Assembly: GCF_001423425.1 (NCBI RefSeq)
Contig: NZ_LMNX01000001.1
Coordinates: 1,074,970 to 1,138,969 of the forward strand
DNA: 64,000 bases
From: Rhizobium sp. Leaf306
Lineage (GTDB): Bacteria > Pseudomonadota > Alphaproteobacteria > Rhizobiales > Rhizobiaceae
Direction of reading: 5' to 3'
This document shows positions 37,347-46,393 of this stretch, in pieces. Made by a program: the position numbers and the translations under genes. The notes beneath the pieces were generated by a model. It worked only from the letters and a program-made list of their open reading frames with translations. It did not search any database and was not told where the DNA came from. Numbering within the stretch: position 1 is the first letter of the stretch; every line of letters starts with the position of its first letter.

Positions 37347-38879
37347 TCAGGCGGATACCGTGGGGCGCTCCCCGGCCATGCGGTAGGAGATCGCCTCGGC
37401 GAGGTGAATTCTGCCGATACCATCCTTCGCGTCGAGATCGGCCAGCGTCCGCGCCACCCGCAAGACCCGATGATAGCCGCGGGCGGAGAATTTCAGCTTT
37501 TCCGCCGCGTCGCGTAACAATTGCAGCCCTCCCGCATCGAGCTCGGCGAATTTCTCGATCATGGCGGTGGAGCAGCGCGCGTTGGTGAGAACCGTGTACT
37601 GGCCCTCGCCTTCGAAGCGCTCTCTTTGCCTGTCGCGTGCGGCCGCCACCCGCCTTGCCACGCCGGCACTCGGTTCTGCCGGCGCCGGGCGGATTAGATC
37701 GCTTGCGGAGACGGCCGGGACATCGATGCGGATGTCGATGCGGTCCATGAGCGGGCCGGAGATACGCGCCTGATAATCCGAAGCGCAGCGCGGACCTCGG
37801 GCGCAGCTATGCCCCGGTTGGCCCGCCATACCGCAACGGCACGGGTTCATGGCGGCAACGAGCTGGATGCTGGCCGGATAGGACACCCGGTGATTGGCCC
37901 GGGCGATGACACATTCGCCTGTCTCCAGCGGCTGGCGAAGCGCATCGAGAACCTGGGGCGAGAATTCCGGAAACTCGTCGAGAAAGAGGATGCCGTGATG
38001 CGCGAGTGAGGCTTCTCCGGGCCTCGCGCGCAGACCGCCGCCGACCAGTGCCGCCATCGTGGCGGAATGGTGAGGCATGCGATAGGGCCGCCGATCCGAC
38101 AGCTTTCCGCCCGAAAGCTGGCCGGCGATGGAGTGGATCATCGAGACTTCGAGCAGTTCGGTGGCCGATAGCGGCGGCAATATCGATGGAAGCCGGGCGG
38201 CGAGCATCGATTTTCCCGAACCGGGCGGACCGACCATCAAGAGGTTATGGCCGCCGGCAGCCGCGACTTCGAGCGCGCGTTTGGCGCTTTCCTGGCCCTT
38301 GATATCGACAAGGTCAGGCAGATTGGCGGGCGGTGCGCGCACGGCCGGTTGAGGGCGCGACATGACCTGCGTGCCGCGGAAATGGTTGGCAAGCGCGATC
38401 AGGCTGCGGGGGGCCAAGATATCGACGCCGGGGCCTGCCCAGGCCGCTTCCGCGCCACTCTCTGCCGGGCAGATCAGCCCCTTTCCGATTGCGTTGGCGC
38501 TGATGGCTGCCGGAAGCGCACCGGCGACGGCTGCAAGCGTTCCATCGAGATTCAATTCGCCGATCACGACATAATCGGCGAGCATATCGGCGGGCACGGC
38601 ACCGAGCGCCGCCATCAGGCCGACGGCGATCGCGAGGTCGAAATGGCTGCCTTCCTTGGGCAGGTCCGCCGGGGCGAGATTGACCGTGACCTTCTTGGGC
38701 GGCATGGCGAGGCCGGAGGCGTGCAAGGCTGCCTGCACCCGCTCACGACTTTCGGCCACCGCCTTGTCCGGCAGCCCGACAATATGCATGCCGAGCTTGC
38801 CAGGGCCGATCATGACCTGCACATCGACCGGAATGCCTTCGATGCCCTGAAATGCTACCGTTCTGATACGCGCGACCAT
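37347..38879 (-). CDS. comM: YifB/ComM family Mg-chelatase-like AAA+ ATPase
   Basis: 510 residues. The N-terminal Lon-like domain starts MVARIRTVAFQGIEGIPVDVQV. The central AAA+ module has Walker A GPPGSGKSMLA and Walker B GILFLDEFPEF, and the C-terminal part has a zinc-type CRCGMAGQPGHSC..GPRC motif. ComM is a hexameric helicase that extends branch migration during natural transformation; in rhizobia its role is inferred. It lies downstream of gshB on the same strand with a 173-bp gap that contains a plausible promoter. Confidence 0.92.
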   Translation of the reverse strand: MVARIRTVAFQGIEGIPVDVQVMIGPGKLGMHIVGLPDKAVAESRERVQAALHASGLAMPPKKVTVNLAPADLPKEGSHFDLAIAVGLMAALGAVPADMLADYVVIGELNLDGTLAAVAGALPAAISANAIGKGLICPAESGAEAAWAGPGVDILAPRSLIALANHFRGTQVMSRPQPAVRAPPANLPDLVDIKGQESAKRALEVAAAGGHNLLMVGPPGSGKSMLAARLPSILPPLSATELLEVSMIHSIAGQLSGGKLSDRRPYRMPHHSATMAALVGGGLRARPGEASLAHHGILFLDEFPEFSPQVLDALRQPLETGECVIARANHRVSYPASIQLVAAMNPCRCGMAGQPGHSCARGPRCASDYQARISGPLMDRIDIRIDVPAVSASDLIRPAPAEPSAGVARRVAAARDRQRERFEGEGQYTVLTNARCSTAMIEKFAELDAGGLQLLRDAAEKLKFSARGYHRVLRVARTLADLDAKDGIGRIHLAEAISYRMAGERPTVSA

Positions 38880-39011
38880 TCCGACCCGCCCACATGCGCA
38901 AGCTAAGGTGGGGATATTCCCGCCTACCGTGCCACAGGTTGAAAGCTTGCACGATTGACGGTGAATTTCAAGAACATGCAGTGAACAATTTCGCGCATGA
39001 GACGAAGGCGA

Positions 39012-39039
39012 ATTGTATCAGGTTGTATAACAAGAACAA
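39012..39039 (-). promoter_or_regulatory. candidate promoter for the comM/yifB gene
   Basis: On the minus strand TTGTTC (39039-39034) and TACAAT (39017-39012) with a 16-bp spacer sit in an AT-rich patch just after the gshB stop, about 135 bp before the comM start. Pattern-based only. Confidence 0.35.
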
Positions 39040-39052
39040 ATGTGAACGGTTA

Positions 39053-40003
39053 TCAGCTCTGCTTGGCGTCGATTGCATCCCACAAGAGGCTCGCGACGTC
39101 AGCACCGCCGAATTTCTTGACCTCGCGAATGCCTGTCGGAGAGGTAACGTTGATCTCGGTCATGTAATCGCCGATCACGTCGATGCCGACAAAGATGAAG
39201 CCGCGCTCGCGCAAAGCCGGCCCGATCCGGGCGCAGATTTCCTTTTCGCGCGGCGTGATATCGGTCGCCTCGGCACGGCCGCCGACATGCATGTTGGAGC
39301 GGCTGTCGGTTTCCGAGGGCACGCGGTTGATCGCGCCGACCGGTTCGCCGTCAACGAGAAGAATGCGTTTGTCGCCCTTGCGCACTGCCGGAAGGTAGGC
39401 CTGCGCGATATAGGGCTCGCCGCGATACATCTGGCCGAACATTTCCAGAAGCGAGGTAAAGTTGCGATCATCGCGGGCGGAATGAAACACGCCGGCACCG
39501 CCATTGCCGTAAAGCGGCTTCAGGATGATGTCGCCGAGCTCATGGCGGAACTTGGCGATCTCCGCCGGGTCGCGGGAGATCAGTGTCGGCGGCATCAGGT
39601 CGGCGAACTCGGTAACGAAGATCTTTTCCGGCGAGTTGCGCACCCAGGCCGGGTCATTGACCACGAGCGTCTTCGGATGGATGCGCTCCAGAAGATGGGT
39701 GGATGTAATGTAGCCCATGTCGAAGGGCGGATCCTGGCGAAGCTGCACGACATCCATCGTCGACAGATCGGTCGGCTGCTTTTCCCCAAGGGTAAAGTGA
39801 TCGCCCTTGATGTCGCGCACCTGCAGCGGCTCGAGAGCTGCAAAGATGCGTCCGTCGCGCATCGTCAGGCGGTCGGGCGTATAGTGGAACAGCTCGTAAC
39901 CGCGCGATTGCGCTTCGAGCGCCATGGCGAATGTGGAATCGCCGGCAATGTTGATGCCGGAAATGTGGTCCATCTGAAATGCGACCTTGCGAATTTTCGC
40001 CAT
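39053..40003 (-). CDS. gshB: glutathione synthetase
   Basis: 316 residues. Typical ATP-grasp Gsh[27 protein letters not shown] at the start, then [30 protein letters not shown], the [12 protein letters not shown] loop, and [21 protein letters not shown] near the C-terminus. It adds glycine to gamma-glutamylcysteine. It is third in the row rsmI-yraN-gshB; gap to yraN is 111 bp. Confidence 0.96.
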   Translation of the reverse strand: MAKIRKVAFQMDHISGINIAGDSTFAMALEAQSRGYELFHYTPDRLTMRDGRIFAALEPLQVRDIKGDHFTLGEKQPTDLSTMDVVQLRQDPPFDMGYITSTHLLERIHPKTLVVNDPAWVRNSPEKIFVTEFADLMPPTLISRDPAEIAKFRHELGDIILKPLYGNGGAGVFHSARDDRNFTSLLEMFGQMYRGEPYIAQAYLPAVRKGDKRILLVDGEPVGAINRVPSETDSRSNMHVGGRAEATDITPREKEICARIGPALRERGFIFVGIDVIGDYMTEINVTSPTGIREVKKFGGADVASLLWDAIDAKQS

Positions 40004-40114
40004 GACTTCAGCCCCCTAGGATTGGCCCGCCTGATGTAGGACGACGAACCCCGAAAGGCAACCTTGGCCCGGATAATCAGCAGGACCGACGATGGGGCCT
40101 GCGCTGCCAGAGGC

Positions 40115-40486
40115 CTAGAACGCATCCTGGAAATGGCGCGGAAACCTTCCCGGCAAGACGGCGATGATGTCGTATCGCTGCGATAACCCGGATACGTCCT
40201 TGCGTTTCTGCAGCCAGAGATCGCTCGCGGCCCGGATCCGTTTCTGAGATGCGAAGGAGACGGCGTCGAGCGCCTGCATCTCGGATCGTCTAGCCTTCAC
40301 CTCGACAAAGACCACGAGATCGCGCTTGCGGGCGATGAGATCGATCTCGCCCAGTTTCGTGCGGTGGCGAAGGGCGAGGATGCGATAGCCTTTCAGCAGG
40401 AGATAGGCAGCAGCGACATATTCCGAGACATGGCCGCGGCGCTCTGCCTTGCGACGTCTGGCGCCGATCTCATCCCGTTGTGCCAT
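40115..40486 (-). CDS. YraN family protein (UPF0102, endonuclease-like fold)
   Basis: 123 residues. The UPF0102 pattern is complete: RRKAERRGHVSEYVAAAYLLLKGYRILALRHRTKLGEIDLIARKRDLVVFVEVKARR, a PD-(D/E)XK-like nuclease fold with Glu, Asp and the ExK triad. Function is not established in most bacteria. It starts nine bases after the rsmI stop, the usual rsmI-yraN pairing. Confidence 0.88.
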   Translation of the reverse strand: MAQRDEIGARRRKAERRGHVSEYVAAAYLLLKGYRILALRHRTKLGEIDLIARKRDLVVFVEVKARRSEMQALDAVSFASQKRIRAASDLWLQKRKDVSGLSQRYDIIAVLPGRFPRHFQDAF

Positions 40487-40495
40487 CGCGATCCA

Positions 40496-41437
40496 TCAGG
40501 TCCCGTTCTTTATGGCGATCAGACGCTGATAGAGATCCTTGCGCGGCAGGCCTGTGATCCGCGCCGCTTCAGTCGCAGCCTTTGCGGTCGGATGCGTTTT
40601 GGAAAGGTCCTGCAGGATGGCATCGACCTCAACCTCGCACGGCGCCTCTTCGGGTGCTGGAGGTTCAATCAGAAGGACGATCTCGCCCTTGACGTTGTGG
40701 CCGTCTCCATAGTGCGCGGCAAGCTCGGCCAGTGTGCCCCGGCGAAACTCCTCGTAGGTCTTGGTGAGTTCCCGGCAGACGCAGGCAAGCCGGCTGCCGC
40801 CCAGGACATCGGCTGCAGAAACGAGCGTGTGGGCGATGCGATGGGGAGATTCAAACAGGATCAGCGTTGCCGGGATCTTTGAAAGTTCGCCAAGCCGGTC
40901 GCGGCGGGCTTTGTCCTTGGAAGACAGGAACCCGACGAACAGGAAAGCATCTGACGGCATGCCCGAGCCGACGAGGGCCGCAAGCGGGGCAGACGCGCCG
41001 GGGATGGGCACGACCCGATAACCGGCATCGATCGCCATCTGGCCGAGGCGATAGCCGGGATCCGACACGAGCGGCGTGCCGGCATCGGAGACCAGCGCCA
41101 CGGACTTGCCGGCTTCGAGCGCCGCAATCAGCTTCGGCCCGGCCTCGTTGGCGTTGTGCTCGTGATAAGAATAGGGTCGGTTGACGATGCCGTAGCGATC
41201 GAGGAGCACGCGGGTCACCCTTGTGTCCTCGCAGGCCAGCACATCGGCGCCGGACAGGGTTTCGAGCGCGCGCAGCGTGATATCGCCGAGATTGCCGATC
41301 GGGGTGGCGACGAGATAGAGCGCCGGCTCGATGGGGCGGGAAGCGATGAACGTATTGCCGACGCGATAGCCACGCTGTCCCTTGATGGGTTCGGCGGCGA
41401 TTTCGGTGGATTGCTCTGAAGATTGGTCGAGGGTCAT
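40496..41437 (-). CDS. rsmI: 16S rRNA (cytidine1402-2'-O)-methyltransferase
   Basis: 313 residues. Tetrapyrrole-methylase-like fold: YLVATPIGNLGDITLRALETLSGADVLACEDTRVTRVLLDRYGI, the NEAGPKL segment, the SDAGTPLVSDPGYRL loop, and FESPHRI. RsmI works with RsmH on C1402 in the decoding centre. First gene of rsmI-yraN-gshB. The start lies 262 bp from dnaN, which is transcribed away from it. Confidence 0.95.
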   Translation of the reverse strand: MTLDQSSEQSTEIAAEPIKGQRGYRVGNTFIASRPIEPALYLVATPIGNLGDITLRALETLSGADVLACEDTRVTRVLLDRYGIVNRPYSYHEHNANEAGPKLIAALEAGKSVALVSDAGTPLVSDPGYRLGQMAIDAGYRVVPIPGASAPLAALVGSGMPSDAFLFVGFLSSKDKARRDRLGELSKIPATLILFESPHRIAHTLVSAADVLGGSRLACVCRELTKTYEEFRRGTLAELAAHYGDGHNVKGEIVLLIEPPAPEEAPCEVEVDAILQDLSKTHPTAKAATEAARITGLPRKDLYQRLIAIKNGT

Positions 41438-41699
41438 CGCCTGTTATGGTCGAGGCCGCAGACTTCGGCAAGCAGAGGCCGGCGATGTTTTGCGCGTCCG
41501 GTTTCGCCGCGTTGCGTTTTCTGTGTGCAAGTGCGGTATGAACAAGCAATTCAAATGGCGCAGGGTCCGTTCTGCTCTTGCTTTCGCATCCGAATGTCTG
41601 CCATTTTGCCCGTCCACATGTTCCGGCTGCGCAATGGCCGGCAGAGAATATCAGGTGGTCCGGCCAGCCGGATCGCCACGGTCGAAAGCGATAGTGTCC

Positions 41700-42818
41700 A
41701 TGCGTATTACTCTTGAGCGCTCCAATCTCTTGAAGTCGCTGAATCACGTGCACCGCGTCGTGGAACGGCGCAACACGATTCCGATCCTGTCCAACATCCT
41801 GCTGCGCGCGTCCGACGCGAGCCTGGATATGAAAGCGACGGACCTTGATCTGGAAGTGACGGAATCGACACCGGCCATGGTGGAACAGTCCGGCGCCACG
41901 ACCGTGCCAGCGCATCTGCTTTATGAAATCGTCCGCAAGCTGCCGGACGGATCGGAAGTGCTGCTTGCCACCAGCGCCGACGGCGCGACGATGACCGTGC
42001 AGTCCGGCCGTTCGAAATTCTCGCTGCAGTGCCTGCCGGAAACGGACTTCCCGGATCTCACCGCCGGCAGCTTCAGCCATACATTCAAGATGAAGGCGAC
42101 CGATCTCAAGATGCTGATCGATCGCACGCAGTTTGCGATCTCGACCGAAGAGACCCGCTATTATCTGAACGGCATCTTCTTTCACACGATCGAGGCCGGT
42201 GGCGACCTGAAGCTGCGTGCCGTCGCAACCGACGGCCATCGCCTTGCCCGTGCAGATCTCAAGGCGCCATCCGGCTCTGAAGGCATGCCTGGCATCATCG
42301 TGCCGCGCAAGACCGTGGGCGAGTTGCAGAAGCTGGTCGATGATCCGGAAGCCTTCGTGACGGTGGAAGTTTCGGATGCCAAAATCCGCCTCTCGATCGG
42401 CGGCATCGTCATGACATCGAAGCTAATCGACGGCACATTCCCCGATTACCAGCGCGTCATCCCGACCGGCAACGACAAGGAAATGCGCGTCGATTGCCAG
42501 AGCTTCACCAAGGCCGTGGACCGCGTCTCGACCATCTCTTCGGAGCGCGGACGTGCCGTGAAGCTGTCGCTGTCCGAAGGGCAGCTGATGCTGACGGTCA
42601 ACAATCCGGATTCCGGCAGCGCCACGGAAGAAGTGGCCGTCGGCTACGAATATGACGCGATGGAAATCGGCTTCAACGCCAAATATCTGCTCGACATCAC
42701 CGCCCAGCTTTCCGGCGACGACGCGATCTTCATGTTGGCGGATGCGGGGTCACCGACGCTGGTTCGTGATACGGCGGGCGACGATGCGCTCTATGTGCTG
42801 ATGCCGATGCGCGTATAG
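41700..42818 (+). CDS. dnaN: DNA polymerase III sliding clamp, beta subunit
   Basis: 372 residues, normal length. MRITLERSNLLKSLNHVHRVVERRNTIPILSNIL starts the first of three clamp domains; the second contains YYLNGIFFH and TDGHRLA (the conserved TDGHRLA motif); the last ends YVLMPMRV, the family C-terminus. A longer in-frame open stretch upstream has no homology. dnaN is 24 kb from dnaA and on the other strand, as expected where dnaA and dnaN are uncoupled. A strong terminator follows. Confidence 0.97.
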   Translation: MRITLERSNLLKSLNHVHRVVERRNTIPILSNILLRASDASLDMKATDLDLEVTESTPAMVEQSGATTVPAHLLYEIVRKLPDGSEVLLATSADGATMTVQSGRSKFSLQCLPETDFPDLTAGSFSHTFKMKATDLKMLIDRTQFAISTEETRYYLNGIFFHTIEAGGDLKLRAVATDGHRLARADLKAPSGSEGMPGIIVPRKTVGELQKLVDDPEAFVTVEVSDAKIRLSIGGIVMTSKLIDGTFPDYQRVIPTGNDKEMRVDCQSFTKAVDRVSTISSERGRAVKLSLSEGQLMLTVNNPDSGSATEEVAVGYEYDAMEIGFNAKYLLDITAQLSGDDAIFMLADAGSPTLVRDTAGDDALYVLMPMRV

Positions 42819-42827
42819 CATCTTACC

Positions 42828-42859
42828 AGGCGGCTCGGTTAACCCCAGCCGCCTTTTTT
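42828..42859 (+). terminator. Rho-independent terminator of dnaN
   Basis: AGGCGGCT (42828-42835) pairs with AGCCGCCT (42847-42854) and is followed by TTTTTT, ten bases after the dnaN stop. Confidence 0.9.
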
Positions 42860-42941
42860 GTGCCGTATTCCGCTTGCGACATTTCATCTTGTGTTTGCGG
42901 CAAAACGGTTCACATTGGATGAAACTGGAGGGGACGACCTG

Positions 42942-43535
42942 ATGGAACTGCGTTTGAAGGAACGGCTCGGCCGGAAGTTTGACGAGGAGATCCGTTTCTT
43001 CAAGGGATGGATCGACGGTCCAAAACAGGTCGGAGCCATCATCCCCACATCCTCAGTCACTGCCAAGCGGATGGCGAGCATCATCGACACAAGTTCTGGC
43101 CTGCCGGTTCTCGAGCTCGGACCAGGCACCGGCGTCATCACCAAGGCGATCCTGAAAACCGGCATCGAGCCTCAGAACCTTGTTTCGATCGAGTATTCGA
43201 CCGATTTCTACCAGCATCTGATGAAGACATTCGAAGGCGTGCATTTCATCAATGGCGACGCGTTCGATCTGGATCGCACGCTCGACACGTTGAAACACCA
43301 GAAATTCGACTGCGTGATCTGCGCCATTCCGATGCTGAGCTTTCCGATGGAACGCCGCATCGAACTTCTGGAAGATCTTCTCGACCGCGTCCCGCCGGGA
43401 CGCCCGGTGATGCAGATCACCTACAGCCCGGTTTCGCCTATTATCGCCAAGCCAGAGCGCTACAAGATCAAGCACTATGACTTCGTGGTGCGCAACATTC
43501 CGCCGGCGCAGCTATGGACATATACGCGAGCTTAG
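42942..43535 (+). CDS. pmtA: phospholipid N-methyltransferase (PmtA type)
   Basis: 197 residues. The pattern FDEEIRFFKGWIDGPKQVGAIIPTSS..AKRMAS, then PVLELGPGTGVITKAIL (motif I) and INGDAFDL matches the soluble rhizobial/Agrobacterium PmtA, which methylates phosphatidylethanolamine three times to phosphatidylcholine. PC is needed for host interaction in several rhizobia. The ATG at 42942 with GGAGGGG about eight bases upstream is favoured over earlier in-frame starts. Followed after 19 bp by a phosphatase gene. Confidence 0.9.
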   Translation: MELRLKERLGRKFDEEIRFFKGWIDGPKQVGAIIPTSSVTAKRMASIIDTSSGLPVLELGPGTGVITKAILKTGIEPQNLVSIEYSTDFYQHLMKTFEGVHFINGDAFDLDRTLDTLKHQKFDCVICAIPMLSFPMERRIELLEDLLDRVPPGRPVMQITYSPVSPIIAKPERYKIKHYDFVVRNIPPAQLWTYTRA

Positions 43536-43554
43536 CGTCCGGACCTTCTCCGAC

Positions 43555-44142
43555 ATGACATTTGGGATTTACATCACGCATCCGCAGGTCCGGATCGACC
43601 CCAACGTGCCGGTGCCGCAATGGGGCCTGTCCGACACGGGTCGCCTGCGCGCCGAACAGGCGGCGACATCCGGCTGGGTATCCAAGCTCGGGCGCATCGT
43701 CTCGAGCGACGAGACAAAGGCAATCGAGACCGCCGACATCCTGGCTGCGGCCGTCGGTCTCAAGACGGAAATCATCGGGGAACTGCACGAGAACGATCGC
43801 TCGGCGACAGGCTTTCTGGCGCCGCCTGATTTCGAGGCGGCAGCCGACTGGTTTTTCGCCAACCCGACCGAGAGCTTCAAAGGCTGGGAGCGCGCCGCGG
43901 ATGCGCAGGCGCGGATCGTGTCTTTGGTCGAATCCATTCTGGCGGGCCACGATCCCGCGGTGCCGATCGCCTTTGTCGGTCATGGCGGCGTCGGCACGCT
44001 CCTGAAATGTCACCTGAAACGATCGGCCATATCCCGCACGGAAGATCAGCCGGGTGGCGGTGGCAATCTGTTCCGCTTCACCCTTGCGGATCGCGCCGTC
44101 ACATGCGACTGGACCCCGATCGAAACATGGAAGGGAGACTGA
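43555..44142 (+). CDS. histidine phosphatase family protein (atypical RHG motif)
   Basis: 195 residues. The phosphoglycerate-mutase fold is indicated by [32 protein letters not shown] and the second-histidine segment [11 protein letters not shown]. The N-terminal catalytic motif, usually RHG, reads ITHPQV, keeping the histidine but not Arg or Gly. This suggests an active but divergent phosphatase or a non-catalytic relative. It lies between pmtA (19 bp) and pyrF (5 bp) and is probably co-transcribed with both. Confidence 0.82.
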   Translation: MTFGIYITHPQVRIDPNVPVPQWGLSDTGRLRAEQAATSGWVSKLGRIVSSDETKAIETADILAAAVGLKTEIIGELHENDRSATGFLAPPDFEAAADWFFANPTESFKGWERAADAQARIVSLVESILAGHDPAVPIAFVGHGGVGTLLKCHLKRSAISRTEDQPGGGGNLFRFTLADRAVTCDWTPIETWKGD

Positions 44143-44147
44143 CAGAC

Positions 44148-44840
44148 ATGCAAGCGCGTGACAGGCTGATCGTGGGCCTTGATATCCCGACCGTGTCCGA
44201 AGCGGAAAAGATGGTGGCAACGCTTGGCGACACCGTCTCCTTCTACAAGATCGGCTACCAGCTGGCCTTTGCCGGCGGACTGGAATTTGCCCGCGAGCTT
44301 GCAGAGGATGGCAAGCAGATCTTTCTCGACATGAAACTGCTCGATATCGACAACACGGTCGCCAAGGGCGTCGAGAATATCGCCAAGATGGGCATGACCA
44401 TGCTGACGCTGCATGCCTATCCGAAGGCAATGCGCGCCGCGGTCGAAGCAGCCAAGGGTTCCGATCTCTGCCTGCTCGGCGTTACCGTGCTGACCTCGAT
44501 GGATGCGGCCGATATGATCGAAGCCGGCTATGCGCAGACACCGGGCGAGCTGGTGGCACGCCGCGCCGAACAGGCGCGTGCGGCCGGCATGGGCGGCATC
44601 GTCTGCTCGGCCGAGGAATCGGCCGCCGTCAGAGCGATCGTCGGAGCCGACATGGCGGTGGTCACCCCCGGCATCCGTCCGACCGGCTCCGATGCCGGCG
44701 ACCAGAAACGTGTCGTGACACCTTCCGATGCCCTGAAGTCAGGCTCCAGCCACCTTGTCGTTGCCCGCCCGATCGTCCAGGCAGCCGACCCGAAGGCGGC
44801 CGCGCAGGCTATCCTCGCGGAGATGCAGGCGGCGCTCTGA
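44148..44840 (+). CDS. pyrF: orotidine 5'-phosphate decarboxylase
   Basis: 230 residues. Conserved TIM-barrel elements: [17 protein letters not shown], the catalytic [20 protein letters not shown] (K and D tetrad), LTLHAYP, and the C-terminal [25 protein letters not shown]. It makes UMP in the last step of pyrimidine synthesis. The ATG at 44148 has AAGGGAGA ahead. Last gene of pmtA-phosphatase-pyrF. Confidence 0.96.
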   Translation: MQARDRLIVGLDIPTVSEAEKMVATLGDTVSFYKIGYQLAFAGGLEFARELAEDGKQIFLDMKLLDIDNTVAKGVENIAKMGMTMLTLHAYPKAMRAAVEAAKGSDLCLLGVTVLTSMDAADMIEAGYAQTPGELVARRAEQARAAGMGGIVCSAEESAAVRAIVGADMAVVTPGIRPTGSDAGDQKRVVTPSDALKSGSSHLVVARPIVQAADPKAAAQAILAEMQAAL

Positions 44841-44864
44841 CCTGCAGACGACGCTTGATCCGGA

Positions 44865-45935
44865 TCAGCGGTTGTCCGAGACGACATTGTTCGCGTCGCT
44901 GTTGAGGACGAAGGTGGCGACGCCGCCCGACAGGCGGTTGCCGGTGACCCGGTTGTTCTGCGCGTAATCGAGCGGGCTGGCTCCGCTGCCAAACGACGCC
45001 GTTGGCCGTGTCATGCAATATTTGCGCACGCCTTGCCGGCTGCCGAGCCAGACCGCCGGCATGGCAAGCCAGTCCTTGTAGCGGAAGCTGTTGCCGGAGA
45101 TGACGTTGCGTTGAGGCGCCTGGTGGCGGATCGTGCCACCCTCGCCGCAATTGCGGTACAGAAACACGCCGCCCTTTACCGGGTTCACGAACGTGTTTTT
45201 CTCGATGAGATTTTCCGCGGAGCCATCTATTGCGATGATCTCGCGCTGGCTGGCTGATGTTTCGAATGTATTGCCGATGACGCGGTTTCGGGCCGATTCC
45301 GCATCCAGATAAATCACGGCCGAGACCGTCTTGCCGGTGAAGCGCGAGTTTTCGACAATGACATTGGTGACGCCGGGCGCGATATAGACCGGCGTGCCGA
45401 CATTGGCGATGAAGCGGTTTTGTGACAGCACGATATCGCTTGGCGCGATCGACTGCGCTCTTTGCGTATGTCCCGGCGTGAGTGAGGATTCCCTGACCTT
45501 CTCGGCCTCTCCGTTGTGACCGAGGCCTTCGATGCGGATATCACCCTTGATCGTGCAGTTGCGGATATGGATGTCGCGGGGCGTGTCCCAGGTGCCATCC
45601 TTGCGCTGAACCGAACGGATCACGATCGTGCGGGCCTTGGGCTTGGTGCCATCAAGCGTCGCGCCGTTGCAGTCCATCGTCGTCCCAGACGCGCGACTGC
45701 CGGAAAACGCGATCGGCACGGTGATGACGGCATTCTTCTGAAGGGTGAGATCGCAATCGATTTCGATCGGGCGCGTGGCCGCTTCGGCGGGCGAGCGGAG
45801 CTGTTCCAGCGTATCGGCGCTGCAGGATGCCGCGCTTGCCGTAGGCGCGCCAAGAAGCATGAACGGCACGAGATAAGGGAGCGCCCAATAGGCGTTGCGC
45901 GCTGCAATCCGGCCGCGTTGTCCGGTCTTTATCAT
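44865..45935 (-). CDS. exported right-handed parallel beta-helix protein
   Basis: 356 residues. A signal peptide (about 1-36, cleavage after ASA) is followed by a long run of beta-helix coils: DIHIRNCTIKGDIRIEG, IVLSQNRFIANVGTPVYIAPG, NVIVENSRFTG, RNRVIGNTFETS, ENLIEKNTFVN, NNRVTGNRLSGG, the Asn-ladder pattern of NosD/pectate-lyase-like repeats. Four Cys are present in the mature part early on. No catalytic signature of a polysaccharide lyase is evident, so function is open. Convergent with pyrF and divergent from the DUF1330 gene. Confidence 0.82.
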   Translation of the reverse strand: MIKTGQRGRIAARNAYWALPYLVPFMLLGAPTASAASCSADTLEQLRSPAEAATRPIEIDCDLTLQKNAVITVPIAFSGSRASGTTMDCNGATLDGTKPKARTIVIRSVQRKDGTWDTPRDIHIRNCTIKGDIRIEGLGHNGEAEKVRESSLTPGHTQRAQSIAPSDIVLSQNRFIANVGTPVYIAPGVTNVIVENSRFTGKTVSAVIYLDAESARNRVIGNTFETSASQREIIAIDGSAENLIEKNTFVNPVKGGVFLYRNCGEGGTIRHQAPQRNVISGNSFRYKDWLAMPAVWLGSRQGVRKYCMTRPTASFGSGASPLDYAQNNRVTGNRLSGGVATFVLNSDANNVVSDNR

Positions 45936-45992
45936 GTTGACTCCCCGCCAGATTTGCTCGAATCGAATATGCCCAATCGAGGAGAGGTTATT

Positions 45993-46280
45993 ATGGCAAA
46001 AGGTTACTGGATTGCTCGGGTCGATGTTCGCGACGCCGAGCGATACAAGGACTACGTCGCTGCGGCAAAACCGGCGTTTGAGGAATACGGCGCCAATTTC
46101 CTTGCTCGTGGCGGCGCGATGACCGAACTGGAGGGCGCTGCCCGCGGTCGCAATGTGGTGATCGAGTTCCCGTCGATGCAGGCTGCAGTCGATTGCTACA
46201 ACTCGCCGGCATACCAGATCGCTGCAAAAATCCGCCAGGAAGCGGCCGATGCCGAAATGGTTGTGGTCGAGGGCGTCTGA
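45993..46280 (+). CDS. DUF1330 domain protein
   Basis: 95 residues. MAKGYWIARVDVRDAERYKDYVAAAKPAFEEYGANFLARGG and VIEFPSMQAAVDCYNSPAYQ are the DUF1330 (dimeric alpha+beta barrel) signature. Function is unknown. GAGGAGAGG provides a strong ribosome binding site six bases before the ATG; a longer open frame runs antisense to the beta-helix gene and is not real. Confidence 0.9.
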   Translation: MAKGYWIARVDVRDAERYKDYVAAAKPAFEEYGANFLARGGAMTELEGAARGRNVVIEFPSMQAAVDCYNSPAYQIAAKIRQEAADAEMVVVEGV

Positions 46281-46393
46281 TATCGCTCGCTGACAGCGAC
46301 AACCGGTTGCGGAAACACTTCCACCGTCGCCCGGATTCGGCTAAACAGCATTCCATATTTCGTCGTCCCTTCTTCAGGCTCCCGGAGCTTATC

